This document shows positions 31,661 to 42,411 of a DNA stretch of 64,000 nucleotides, piece by piece. The notes under the pieces were generated by a model. That model was given only the letters and a program-made list of their open reading frames with translations, had not been told where the DNA came from and searched no databases. The stretch spans positions 6,915,501 to 6,979,500 of the forward strand of contig NC_091677.1 of the NCBI RefSeq assembly GCF_042453785.1. The letters are read 5' to 3'. Source of the stretch: Malus domestica (lineage: Eukaryota > Streptophyta > Magnoliopsida > Rosales > Rosaceae). The translations under genes were made by a program, and so were the position numbers. Position 1 is the stretch's first letter. Every line of letters starts with the position of its first letter.

Positions 31661-33315
31661 TCCACTAATTTGAGATGATAAACCCACCGAGCTTTGTGCT
31701 TTGAGATGGTTCACATCACGACATTTGAAGTGACGCTTATCCACCAATTTGATGCCGACATTGTCTTCATAATGTTGACATTGTCTTTATATTTCTTTTC
31801 ATTTTAATACGCACCGTCCCCTCTCCATTTAATACTTGGCCCAAATTCAAATTCATGCGGTTAGTCATTTATAAAGCCCATATAAATTTGGATGGGGAGT
31901 TATAGCTTTGTTTAGATTGCCACGTGAGTGACTTTCCCATTGTCAAGGAAAGAAGACCACATCAACATTTTTAAATTCTACTTTTGATGTAACAAAAGCC
32001 TCTTTTGTATTTTTGGCTGGAACTCTTCTTATCTTCCTTTTAAGTTTTAAACTCTTTTTTTTCTTGCACAAAACCCCACTTTAACGGAGAAGAGACAATC
32101 ATGATTCATGAGTGATGATTTATCAGATGTTCCTGTTAGAGTAATTGAATCACGTTTACAAGGAACAAATGATGCAGACGGCCAGGAAAGATGCACGGCT
32201 GCTTGCTTAGTGTAATTATCCCCCTTGCTTCAGACTTTGCCTTCCACTCATTTTGTTCATTGCTTTCACTAGCTCGTCATCTCTCTACCTGCATATTTTG
32301 TTAGGCTGAAAACTTATCTCTTTCATTTTTCTTGCATGATTTCTCTTTCCACCATAGGCTTTTCTTCTTGTAGAGTTTGTAATCACTTGGTCAAAGTAAG
32401 AACAAAAGTATGGTCCACCTTTCCTTTATGATTATAGGTCTTACACAAATATTTTTCTCAAACATAGCTACACCACCTTTCAAACATAGCTGATGCGCCT
32501 TTGACAACACACCTCCGAGCATCGTCCTTGCATAATTGTTGTCTTGCGTTGTAGCAATCACCAAGTCACAAATGGCTGCTGTCTTTTCTTTTTTGTCATG
32601 CTCTTGGACTGCGAAGGGGGCGTGCCTTCAACTTCGGCGCCCAACAGCGTCATGGAATTCCCAGACTCCACGAAGCGTGGCCATGTTGCGATGGGAGGTG
32701 TGGAAGGACTCGTGGCAGTTAGTTGGGGCTAGGTTGTGGTAGAGATGGAGGACCACAAACGACTTCCTTCTCGGGACGGAGCATGGACGATGAATAGCAT
32801 CGATCACTTAGATTTGATTGGAACTTCCGGGGTGGTTTAGACCACCCCGAAGAAATTCATGGGACTAACAGCAGGGACAAGGGGCGTCTCGGACTGCTCA
32901 TTTTTCTTCTCGGTATAGAAGAACTTGCTGGGCAGAGGGAGGAGGACTGCAGCATCGTTGCAACATCCTTTTGGGCTTCCATTTAACGTCGGCGACGATG
33001 CTGCAATGTCTCCATTAGTGTTGTTAAAGTGTTAGTGATCGACGACTTGAATTTGTAGCGTGGATGTCGATGGTTGGCAGGATGGACTTGCTAGTCAGAG
33101 AAGTCACAACATGGTCGCTGTTGGTGGCAGAGGCGATGGTTTCTTTGCTGTTGTTGGCGGAGAAGACGGCAAATATCTTCAATGGTGGAGAAGAAGAATG
33201 AGTATTCCGTGGCTGGAAGAGTTGACAACAACAAGGATGGAGAAGGTGGCAAATGTCTCCATTGGTGGAGAGGAGGAAAGAGCAAGCCCAATGACAGGTT
33301 TGGGGGGTCGATGTG
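31661..33315. other. Intergenic target region of the Copia element
   Basis: No recognisable gene. About 32560-33310 is richer in G+C with short overlapping open frames. A phrase of about 45 bp (GGCAAATRTCTYCAWTGGTG) occurs twice, near 33168 and 33248. It might be a decayed gene, but I cannot identify one. Confidence 0.45.
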
Positions 33316-33320
33316 AATTG

Positions 33321-33776
33321 TGTAAGTTTGTGAGTGTCAAGGAGAACGACTTCTGTTTCTCACTCTAACCCATGTTTCGGTTATGGGTTATCACGTGGAG
33401 AAGATTAAGCTATTACTTGACTGAGATTAAGAGTCCTAATATGCAACTATTATTGGTAAACCTTATCACGTTTTGACAAAGAATTCAACAGCAAGTAGGA
33501 CTATTGTGAAACCCTAATAATATCCGGGTATCAGTTGATAGGCCTGATATCAAGGATGATTGGCTATATATTAGGAGGTCCCTGCACTCACAGTATTTCT
33601 TCCATTACGTGCGAACCCTATTCTAGCAGGAACTTTAGGCTGCTGAGTGTAGAAGATCTCTTTTCATCCTTCTGCAGAAATGTCGAGCTCTTCCTCAGGT
33701 AAGCACTCACTTCTCTCATGTATGCATGTTCATATATGTATGTGGTTCTATACATGCAGTCAGTTATACTCTTACA
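33321..33776 (+). repeat. 5' LTR of Copia element
   Basis: Perfect 6-bp inverted ends TGTAAG/CTTACA. TATA box CTATATATTA at 33564-33573. The first ATG after it is at 33680, followed 18 nt later by a splice-donor match CAG/GTAAGC (33696-33704). Confidence 0.95.
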
Positions 33777-34297
33777 TGTGGTATCAGAGCAATCACTGTC
33801 ATGTTTAGAATCCTTACGCAAGACCCTGATTAAACAAGTTGTGATCCTGATAAAAGTCTTCCGCATATTGAAACTGATGTTTTATTGATGATTATCATTG
33901 TATGTTAGTCTATTCAACTCGCATCCATGTTTCACTTATACATAGACGCACACATAAACATATATATATATATATATATATGTATGTTCTGCAAAGTTTA
34001 TTCCTCAGAAAATGAAGAAGAATCTCCGGTACTTGAAGAACTAAAGGTTACTATCACTAATGACTTTACATACAAACCATTTTGTGAATCATGATCAATT
34101 TCGACTCAAAAGTGTTAAAATTGCCTAGCGAATGTGAAACCTTGTATTTCAATTGTGCAAATCCTAATATAATCAGTTTTCGATCTAAAGATGTGACTGG
34201 TATTATATGTTTTACGATGCCATTAATTGTTCATATTTTGGACTCTTAATGATGAGCTTATGAGAACAAGTAACATATAATTATGGTTGATGCAGCC
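33680..34297 (+). promoter_or_regulatory. Possible leader intron of the Copia element (donor 33699, acceptor 34295)
   Basis: An ATG in the LTR (33680) opens six codons plus one base before a strong donor (GTAAGC at 33699). TTGATGCAG at 34287-34295 is an acceptor 2 nt before an ATG of the gag frame (34298). Joining 33698 to 34296 keeps the frame. The 597-nt intron would remove the primer-binding site and the many ATGs that precede gag. This is prediction only. Confidence 0.5.
33779..33790 (+). other. Primer-binding site (initiator Met tRNA type)
   Basis: TGGTATCAGAGC two bases after the 5' LTR, complementary to the 3' end of plant initiator Met tRNA, the usual primer of Copia elements. Confidence 0.9.
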
Positions 34298-37200
34298 ATG
34301 ACTTCTCTCAACTTCTCTAACATTGAAACCCTAACGGGTTCCAATTACAAGAAATGGAAAGAGGACTTGGAGATAGCCCTTGGCATGATGGATTTTGACT
34401 TGGCTCTAAGGGAGGACAAGCCTGCTGCACTGACTGTTGAAAGCACAGCAGAACAAAAGTCGAAGTCTGCTCAATGGGAGAAGGCAAACAGGATGGCCCT
34501 TATGATTATGAGAAGGTCCATGACAAGCAGCGTGAAAGGTGGCATTCCAAAGAGTGACAGTGCAAAAACATTCTTTGACGCCATAGGGAACAAGTTCAAG
34601 GAATCTGAAAATGCTGAAACTGGAAATTTTCTCACGAAATTGACATCCATGAAGTTCGACGGTGTTGGGAGTGTGAGAGAACACATTCTGAAAATGTCAG
34701 ACATCGCACAAAAGCTGAAAGAACTGGAGCATCCATTGACAGACCAGTTTTTGGTGCATATGGCACTGAATTCCTTGCCTGCACAGTATGGCCAGCTAAA
34801 GGTGTCGTACAACACTCAGAAAGCAACCTGGGATATTGATGACTTAATTTCCATGTGTGCACAGGAAGAGTTGAGGCTGTCAACTGATAAAATTGAGACT
34901 GTGAACTTTGTTCACAATGCAAAGGGCAAACATGTGGCTGTTGATCAGTCATCTATGACTGCTGGTAAGCAGAAGAAAAATTCAACCTTTTCTTCTTTTA
35001 AAAATACTAACCCTCTTAAACGATCTCAAAAATTTAAAGTCACAACTGAAGCTCTTAAGCCTTGTTATTTCTGCAAAGAAGTCGGCCATCTAAGGAAAGA
35101 TTGCACTGGTTTTAAAAACTGGCTGGTTAAGAAAGGTAATGAAATAAATGTTTTTGTTTGTTTCGAGTCCAACTTGATTTATGTTCCTCCTTTTAGTTGG
35201 TGGTTTGATACTGGCTGTTCAATTCACATTACGAATACCTTGCAGGGCTTCTCAAAACTAAAGGAGAAAAATAATGAGATTTACAATGTTTTCGTTGGGA
35301 ATGGGAGCAAGGTAGCAGTCGAGTCCATTGGCAGTGTTTCATTAAAGCTTTCTTCTAGTTTCATTTTATTTTTAAGTCCAGTACTCTATGTACCTTCTAT
35401 GAGAAGGAATTTGATTTCAGCTTCTAAGTTAGTTAAATCAGGTTATACTTTTGTTGGTGACAATGAAAGTGTAAGACTTTTTCATTCAAATAAATTGGAT
35501 ACCTTGCTCGGATATGCTTCTCTTCAAGTTGATATGTGGCAGCTTCAATGTGATTATTTACATGAATGTTTTACTGTCTGTCACATTGGTTCCAAAAGAT
35601 TATTTCAAAGTGATGATTCTCCCACTCTTTGGCATAAAAGACTCGGTCACATATTCAAAGAAAGACTTGTGATTTTATCAAAACAAAATCTTATACCAAA
35701 ACTTGATTATGGAAGTTTACCTACTTGTATCGACTGTTTTAAAGGGAAAATGACCAATACCAGAAAATTAGGATCCACAAGAAGTAACCAGCTTTTAGAA
35801 ATAATACACACCGATGTTTGTGGCCCTTTCCCAAATAAAACCATATGTGGTAACTCATATTTTGTCACCTTCATTGACGATTTTTCAAGATACTGTTATA
35901 TTTTTCTCATAGCTGAAAAGTCTTCTGTTCTTGACTGTTTTAAAATATATAAACATGAGGTTGAAAAACAACTTGAGAAGAATATTAAAATTGTGAGATC
36001 GGATAGGGGTGGTGAGTATTTTGGCAGGTTTACAGAGACTGGACAACACAAGGTAGCCTTTGCACAATATCTTGAAGCATCAGGAATCGTTGCACAGTAT
36101 ACTACTCCAGGCACTCCGCATCAAAACGGCGTGGCAGAACGGAAAAATAGGACTCTGAAAGACATGGTTCGATCCATGTTTTCAAGGTCCAAACTTCCAA
36201 TTTTTCTCTGGGGAGAAGCACTCAAAACAGCCAACTATACACTGAATAGGGTCCCAAGCAAATCTGTCCAAGTTGTACCCTTCGAAGCTTGGACAGGTAG
36301 GAAGCCAAGCTTCAACCATTTCCATGTCTGGGGATGTAGGGCTGAGGCTCGGTTTTACAACCCTCAAGAAAGAAAATTAGATCCTCGAACTGTAAGTTGC
36401 AGATTCATTGGCTATGCTGAGAAGTCTAAAGGCTTCAAATTCTATTGTTCGGATTCCCACACTAGAATACAAGAAACCAACAATGCAAAGTTCATTGAGG
36501 ATTTAGAAGAAGATATTGTGCAACATAACAACACATATTTTGAAGAGATTGGAGATGATTGTGATCAAGCTTCAGCAACCATGCATGCACCGTTGCTTGT
36601 TGACCAAGGAAGCTTGTATTCCCTTCCAGTTGTTCTTCCAAATGCTCAATCACAAGATACCACGTTCATTCCAGAACCTGCCCAGCCACCGGTGGACAAT
36701 TATGATACTGAACAACCAGTGCCTGAGCAACAAATTCCTGACCCCGATGTTGATCAGTCTCTACATCAAGTGCAGTTGCCCTTAAGACAGTCTAATAGGC
36801 AAAGAAAGCCTGTGATTCTCCCAGATTTTGTCTATTTACAAGAGACTGAATACAACATTGGCGATGAAGACGATCCCATCACATTTCATCAAGCTGTCAA
36901 CAGCTCAAAAGCAGAATTATGGCAGGATGCAATGGCTGAAGAACTTGCAGCTATGGAAAAGAATAAAGTTTGGACGTTGGTGCCACTTCCATGCAATGCC
37001 AAACCCATTGGGTGCAAGTGGGTTTTCAAAACCAAAAGAAATGCAGTGGGAAAGGTTGAACGACATAAAGCTAGGCTCGTAGCTAAGGGTTTTACACAAA
37101 GAGAAGGCATTGACTATAATGAAACCTTCTCTCCAGTTTCATCCAAAGACTCTCTAAGGGTGATTATGGCCTTAACTGCTCATTTCAACCTGGAATTACA

Positions 37201-38500
37201 TCAAATGGATGTAAAGTCCGCATTTCTTAATGGAGATTTGTTCGAAGAAATAGTAATGGTTCAACCACCAGGTTTTGTGGAGGAAGGGAAGGAGTCCATG
37301 GTCTGCAGGCTCAACAAATCTATCTATGGCTTAAAACAATCATCCAGGCAATGGTACATTAAGTTTGATCAAGTTGTTGCTGCTTTTGGTTTTGAAGAAA
37401 ACAAAATTAATGACTGTATATACCTCAAGGTCAGTGGCTCGAAATTTATATTCTTGGTACTATATGTTGACGATATTCTATTAGCTAGCTCCGATTCAAA
37501 TCTTCTACACACAACCAAAGGCATGTTGACTGAGAGTTTTGATATGAAAGATCTTGGTGAGGCACATTTTGTTCTTGGTATTGAAATAGAGAGAGATAGA
37601 TCCAAGAGAATGCTAAGATTATCACAGAAGACTTATATTGACAGAATCTTGAAAAGATTTAATATGGAGAAATGCGCAGGTGGCGAGCTTCCAATTGCAA
37701 AAGGGGATAAGCTAAGCACTGATCAATGTCCCAAAAATGATCTTGAAAAGAATGAGATGAAGGATAAGCCTTATGCTTCACTTGTTGGCAGCATCATGTA
37801 TGCCCAAGTTTGCACTAGGCCTGATCTGGGATTTGCAGTCAGTGTCCTAGGGCGTTTTCAATCTAACCCTGGGAATACTCATTGGACTGCAGCTAAGAAA
37901 GTACTAAGGTATTTAAAGAAAACTAGAAACCTGACACTAGTGTATCGACAAGTTGAACAGTTAAAAATGGTTGCATACTCGGATTCAGACTTAGCTGGCT
38001 GTGTGGATGAAAGAAAATCTACAAGTGGGTATGTTTTTCTTCTTGCTGATGGTGCCATCTCGTGGAAAAGTTCCAAGCAAAAGGTGATTGCTTCCTCAAC
38101 TATGGAGGCAGAGTTTATTGGTTGCTATACTGCCACCAAACAAGCAATCTGGTTGAGGAACTTTATTATGGGACTAAAGGTTGTGGACTCGATAGAAAGA
38201 CCTATCACTATTTTTTGTGACAACAAGGCTGCAGTCTTCTTTTCCAGAAATAACAAGAGATCCATTGCTTGCAGACTAATGGATATTAAGTACTTGCGTG
38301 TAAGAGATGAAGTCAGAAAAGGGCTGATCAACATAGTTCATATAGGAACTAATGCCATGATAGCTGATCCAATGACTAAAGGCTTACCAGTGGGAGTGTT
38401 CAAGAAACATGTTCACAACATGGGTATGCGAGAAGATTTTGATTCTGTTGATGAGTGGGAGCAATATATTCCACTTGGTTCTGTTAATAAGTGGAAGTAG
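34283..38500 (+). CDS. Copia gag-pol polyprotein, 1405 codons, uninterrupted
   Basis: Single open frame. Gag (UBN2-like) spans residues 1 to about 250. A CCHC zinc knuckle lies near 260-273. The aspartic protease core (WWFDTGCS) is near 307. A pre-integrase HKRLGH motif is near 451. The integrase has a DVCGP motif near 511, FIDDFSRY near 531 and GVAERKNR near 616. RT runs from about 895 with YVDDI near 1062. RNase H has YSDSDLAG near 1232 and STMEAEF near 1272. No stop or frameshift. The start could be 34283, 34298 or, if spliced, the LTR ATG at 33680. Length is usual for plant Copia elements (about 1300-1450). Confidence 0.95.
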   Translation: MVDAAMTSLNFSNIETLTGSNYKKWKEDLEIALGMMDFDLALREDKPAALTVESTAEQKSKSAQWEKANRMALMIMRRSMTSSVKGGIPKSDSAKTFFDAIGNKFKESENAETGNFLTKLTSMKFDGVGSVREHILKMSDIAQKLKELEHPLTDQFLVHMALNSLPAQYGQLKVSYNTQKATWDIDDLISMCAQEELRLSTDKIETVNFVHNAKGKHVAVDQSSMTAGKQKKNSTFSSFKNTNPLKRSQKFKVTTEALKPCYFCKEVGHLRKDCTGFKNWLVKKGNEINVFVCFESNLIYVPPFSWWFDTGCSIHITNTLQGFSKLKEKNNEIYNVFVGNGSKVAVESIGSVSLKLSSSFILFLSPVLYVPSMRRNLISASKLVKSGYTFVGDNESVRLFHSNKLDTLLGYASLQVDMWQLQCDYLHECFTVCHIGSKRLFQSDDSPTLWHKRLGHIFKERLVILSKQNLIPKLDYGSLPTCIDCFKGKMTNTRKLGSTRSNQLLEIIHTDVCGPFPNKTICGNSYFVTFIDDFSRYCYIFLIAEKSSVLDCFKIYKHEVEKQLEKNIKIVRSDRGGEYFGRFTETGQHKVAFAQYLEASGIVAQYTTPGTPHQNGVAERKNRTLKDMVRSMFSRSKLPIFLWGEALKTANYTLNRVPSKSVQVVPFEAWTGRKPSFNHFHVWGCRAEARFYNPQERKLDPRTVSCRFIGYAEKSKGFKFYCSDSHTRIQETNNAKFIEDLEEDIVQHNNTYFEEIGDDCDQASATMHAPLLVDQGSLYSLPVVLPNAQSQDTTFIPEPAQPPVDNYDTEQPVPEQQIPDPDVDQSLHQVQLPLRQSNRQRKPVILPDFVYLQETEYNIGDEDDPITFHQAVNSSKAELWQDAMAEELAAMEKNKVWTLVPLPCNAKPIGCKWVFKTKRNAVGKVERHKARLVAKGFTQREGIDYNETFSPVSSKDSLRVIMALTAHFNLELHQMDVKSAFLNGDLFEEIVMVQPPGFVEEGKESMVCRLNKSIYGLKQSSRQWYIKFDQVVAAFGFEENKINDCIYLKVSGSKFIFLVLYVDDILLASSDSNLLHTTKGMLTESFDMKDLGEAHFVLGIEIERDRSKRMLRLSQKTYIDRILKRFNMEKCAGGELPIAKGDKLSTDQCPKNDLEKNEMKDKPYASLVGSIMYAQVCTRPDLGFAVSVLGRFQSNPGNTHWTAAKKVLRYLKKTRNLTLVYRQVEQLKMVAYSDSDLAGCVDERKSTSGYVFLLADGAISWKSSKQKVIASSTMEAEFIGCYTATKQAIWLRNFIMGLKVVDSIERPITIFCDNKAAVFFSRNNKRSIACRLMDIKYLRVRDEVRKGLINIVHIGTNAMIADPMTKGLPVGVFKKHVHNMGMREDFDSVDEWEQYIPLGSVNKWK

Positions 38501-38852
38501 TAACTCACTCATTGTTTCGTTATGTTTCTTGCTAATTGGATGTTTTCATGATGTTTTATGCTCATAACTATCTTATTGAAATTATATGAGCCATGTGTTA
38601 GCACGCGGCTCGGTTCAGGAGTTGAATTTTGTTTATCAACCTGAAGTATTTTGAATTTTGTCAAACAACACAGTGCTCATAGTTTGAATGCTTGTGACGA
38701 TAAAACGCACATGTAGAAGGAATTACATACTGTGTTTATGGTTCAGTATTTAAAGCTATGAGTGACAGGTTGTTAAAGGTAAACTTGCAGTTACTATGGA
38801 CTAGTGATCACCTTAATCTCGATCAAAGTAATGTCGTTCTTCTTGGACACTC

Positions 38853-38863
38853 AAGTGGGAGAA
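38853..38863 (+). other. Polypurine tract
   Basis: AAGTGGGAGAA immediately before the 3' LTR, in the position and composition needed to prime plus-strand synthesis. Confidence 0.8.
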
Positions 38864-39319
38864 TGTAAGTTTGTGAGTGTCAAGGAGAACGACTTCTGTT
38901 TCTCACTCTAACCTATGTTTCGGTTATGGGTTATCACGTGGAGAAGATTAAGCTATTACTTGGCTGAGATTAAGAGTCCTAATATGCAACTATTATTGGT
39001 AAACCTTATCACGTTTTGACAAAGAATTCAACATCAAGTAGGACTATTGTGAAACCCTAATAATATCCGGGTATCAGTTGATAGGCCTGATATCAAGGAT
39101 GATTAGCTATATATTAGGAGGTCCCTGCACTCACAGTATTCCTTCCATTACGTGCGAACCCTATTCTAGCAAGAACTTTAGGCTGCTGAGTGTAGAAGAT
39201 CTCTTTTCATCCTTCTGCAGAAATGTCGAGCTCTTCCTCAGGTAAGCACTCACTTCTCTCATGTATGCATGTTCATATATGTATGTGGTTCTATACATGC
39301 AGTCAGTTATACTCTTACA
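38864..39319 (+). repeat. 3' LTR of Copia element
   Basis: Same length as the 5' LTR. Six single-base differences are seen (for example CCC/CCT near 38913 and TTGGCT/TTAGCT near 39103). Followed by target duplication AATTG. Confidence 0.95.
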
Positions 39320-39324
39320 AATTG

Positions 39325-39816
39325 GTGGTGCATGTTTCCACCACCATCTTCTTTGCTTAGGTCAAACAAGAAGAAGAGGAAACCTCCTCTTTTTTTTTTT
39401 TTTTTTTTTTTTGCAAAAGACGACAGGAACTTCCCAATAAAAATCAAGTATCCATTATAAAAATGTAATACCTTTTTAAGCTTTCTTCTCTTTCTTTGGC
39501 TTCTTGTTGATGTTCATTTTCTCTTTCTTTTGCTGCTTGTCTTCTTTTTTTGTCGATTTCTTCTCCGTGTGCTTCTCAATTTCTGCAGCGTTTTCTGGTT
39601 ACTCTTCCCCCTTCCACTCTCCCTGTGCCTTCCCCCTTTTATAGACACAAGGAGTAGTTTCATTAACTTCTTCTATTTTTTGTAACATGTTCTACTTTCC
39701 CGGGGTGTGGGGAAGTTGAGGAAGGCTATCACTTTACTGCGTTGAGAACGTGAGAGCTTAGGAGAGTTCTGGATAGACAAGAACTCTATTTTTGTGGTTT
39801 GTGGACTGTTTCTGTC

Positions 39817-39847
<31 letters not shown>

Positions 39848-40475
39848 CAACCTTATTTCTAGTCGGTCCACGTTTTGGACTGCTATTTTTTTTTTAATAA
39901 AGTGTCCCCATTTTTATAAAACTTGCTAATATATTTTCTCTATGAAAATATATGGCTCAACACCTCCAATCGTCGACTTCATCTCCGCTCCTTTCTCCAA
40001 CCGTTAGCCCTACTCTTCCAACTGTCAACAAAAAAGACACACCTCCACTCTATCCATCCCTCCTCCGTCAATCTGAACTCCATGCTCTTCGATCAGCAAG
40101 TGATTTCGATTTGACCATAAAAAAAGCAAGTGAATTGGACAAAAAAAAAAAAAAATTTAGTCAACCTATAACAGACGGAGAACCTTTGATGACAAAGGAT
40201 AAGAGACATGGGTGGTTGGGAAGACGGAGAACCTTTGGTGGATCTGCCATGGTATCAACAAAGGTGAAGTAAGAAGGCATGGAGATGGTTGCCGGAGAAG
40301 GAGAAGGAATGGGCTGGGCAAGGAAAGAAGATGGAGAAGAAGAGAGGTGTTTGGTCTCGGGTACAAAATGTGTTTGGTTACAGAGATAGAAAAATATTAG
40401 AAGAGAGTTAAAATGCTAGGTGTTTTAAATTTATTGGGCCATGTAGGATGGTTAGTAAATTAGGTACTCCCTGAA
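39325..40475. other. Intergenic with homopolymer and (TA)n tracts
   Basis: T-tract of about 22 bp at 39390-39411, (TA)n at 39822-39848, A-tract at about 40141-40154. Open frames here are short and low-complexity. No gene recognised. Confidence 0.6.
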
Positions 40476-40686
40476 GGGAAAAGGATCTAGCGAGGATTCT
40501 TTTCCTAGGAATCCTAGGGATCATGTGATCATGTCTGTTCATCGTACATTGTGTGGTCAATTTTGGTTAAGTACTATTTATATTTAAATTTTAAATGATT
40601 TTTTATCGCACGATGTATGATGAACGGACACGATCACGAGATTCTTAGGATTCCCAAGAAAAGGATTCCGCGATGATCCTTTTCCC
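40476..40686. mobile_element. Foldback MITE, 211 bp, near-palindromic
   Basis: About 90 bp at each end are inverted copies: left GGGAAAAGGATCTAGCGAGG, right CCGCGATGATCCTTTTCCC, continuing through the CCTAGGAATCC / GGATTCCC and TGTTCATCGTACAT / ATGTATGATGAACG pairs. Flanks CTCCCTGAA and CTCCCTAGA fit a decayed 9-bp target duplication, suggesting a Mutator-type MITE. Confidence 0.8.
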
Positions 40687-40711
40687 TCCCTAGAGAGTAC
40701 CCAAGTAGTAT

Positions 40712-40830
40712 CCCAAATGTAAAATCAAGAGTTTGAAAGGCATTAAACATAAGTGACCTTAAATATAGGGTATATATTTGTACCAACCTGTCCACTTCCA
40801 TAATCTGACTGTCATTTGATTCCCATGACA
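40712..40830 (+). promoter_or_regulatory. Upstream block of the BAHD pseudogene (Helitron empty site)
   Basis: Matches 29843-29895 plus 30742-30800 without the Helitron; the empty junction is 40776/40777. A TATAAATA box at about 40890 and the BAHD start at 40979 follow, so this was probably BAHD promoter sequence. Confidence 0.7.
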
Positions 40831-40978
40831 CAATATGAAATCAAGAATTTATGCAATTCATGTTATCTTGGCAAGATGAAATTTGTGTTTATAAATACTT
40901 CAACTCTTTTTTTTTTTTTTGGGTGAACAATAACTCTTTATTACTTTGATTTGTAGTATTGTTTCCTAAGCTAGTCTA

Positions 40979-42411
40979 ATGGCTTGCACATTTAAGGTCT
41001 TAGAGCAACGCAAGGTCTCTCCACCAAAAGATTCAGTTCCTACAACCTCTCTTCCCCTCATATTTTTGGACATACCTTGGCTTGGCTTGGCTTGCTACAA
41101 CCTGTCCAACGCCTCTACTTCTATGAATCCCCCCACCTATCTCACCATTTCATACAAATTCTCCTTCCATCACTTAAACACTCTCTCTCCCTCACTCTCC
41201 AGCACTTCTTCCCGCTCTCTGGAAACCTCACTTGTCCCCCTCCTCCCCCCATGCCTTACACCCACTACACCGCCAACGAGTCTTCTGTCAAATTCACCAT
41301 TGTTGAGTCCACTGCCAACTTCGCCCATCTTATAGGCAACCACCTAAGACATATCCAAGAATTCCATCACCTTGTTCCCCATTTGCCCAATTTTAATAAT
41401 TTGGACTCTTATTCCAATTCCAATGACACAACCACATTTGTACTTCCTATTCTTGCATTACAAGCAACAATTTCCCCAAACTCTGGCTTATGCATTTCCA
41501 TAGCGTATCGCCACGTTGTGGATGGACGGACTGCTAATCATTTCATGAAATGTTGGGCTTCCGTTTATAAGTCAGGAGGAGACTTATCTTGTATACATGA
41601 ATCACCTCCTATCTATGATAGAGATTTTATCAGAACCCCAAAAGATTATGAGCCGATTTTGTTCAATCAATACATCGGTTTGAGATCAACATGGAAAAAT
41701 CATGACAAGGGCAAGCCTTCTTCCATTTTCGTAGACAATTTTCGTGCAACATTTGTACTAGGAAGAGAAAATATTCAAGCCCTGAAACAGTTTGTGTTGA
41801 CTTAAATGCAAGAATTACAATGAACCAACCCCAAAGCGGTTGACAAAATTTGTAGTCACATGTGGTTTTGTGTGGGTGTGCTTGATGAAGGCACTAGATG
41901 GTAGAGAAACAGCGGTGACTTCAATGAAGGGTGATGACCTCTTACGCATAAGGTTTGCAGCAGATATCCGAAGCCTCTTTCAAAGTCCAGTGCCCATCAC
42001 CTATTTCGGAAACTGCTTGTCAGCATGTTATGTGGCAGAGAAAGAGCGAGAGATAGTGGCGTAGTATGGGATTGTTAAGGCCGTGAAGGCCTTGGAGGGT
42101 GCAATTTTTGAGCTGAAAAATGGAGATCTTGAGGGTTAAAGAGGATGGTTCCGTCTCGAGGGAAGTTAGTTGTAGCAGAAAGTGGTGTAGCCATTGCTAG
42201 ATCGCCAACGTTGGGAGTTTATGGGACTGATTTTGGATGGGGAAGAGCAAAGAAAGTGGAGGTGGTTCACTTTGTTAATTCAACAGTTTTTTCTCTTGCA
42301 GAGAGTGGAGATGAGGAGGAGGACGGCATTGAGGTTGGCTTGGCGCTACCAAGGGCTACAATGGATGCATTTACTTCTTTGTTTGAACAAGGTCTGCGAA
42401 TTTTCCGCTAA
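40979..42411 (+). pseudogene. BAHD acyltransferase pseudogene (malonyltransferase-like)
   Basis: Intronless relic of a BAHD enzyme, which moves acyl groups from CoA to plant metabolites. The N-terminal MACTFKVLEQRKVSPPKDSV and a DIPWL segment are in one frame. QRLYFYESPH onward (41110-41805) is in a second. The LTKFVVTCGFVWVCLMKA region is in a third, and DFGWG (about 42230-42244) follows another break. Disablements: one surplus CTTGG unit at 41076-41094, a 1-nt shift at about 41804, a TAG at 42062-42064 and a further shift at about 42115-42145. The catalytic motif reads HVVDG (41512-41526), one residue short of HXXXDG. DFGWG is intact. Malonyl versus aromatic acyl specificity cannot be told. 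Confidence 0.88.

Larger units (their letters stand above)
33321..39319 (+). mobile_element. Complete Ty1/copia LTR retrotransposon (5999 bp)
   Basis: Two 456-bp LTRs (33321-33776, 38864-39319) run TGTAAG..CTTACA and differ at six positions by eye (about 1.3%). The target duplication AATTG is at 33316-33320 and 39320-39324. The PBS is at 33779-33790, the polypurine tract at about 38853-38863, and there is one intact gag-pol frame. Domain order is gag, protease, integrase, RT, RNase H, which defines copia. All parts needed for transposition appear present, and the low LTR divergence marks a recent insertion. Clade not assigned. Confidence 0.95.

Noticed and set aside
33779-33790. tRNA gene signature
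   Set aside because: It is the Copia primer-binding site; no tRNA body follows.
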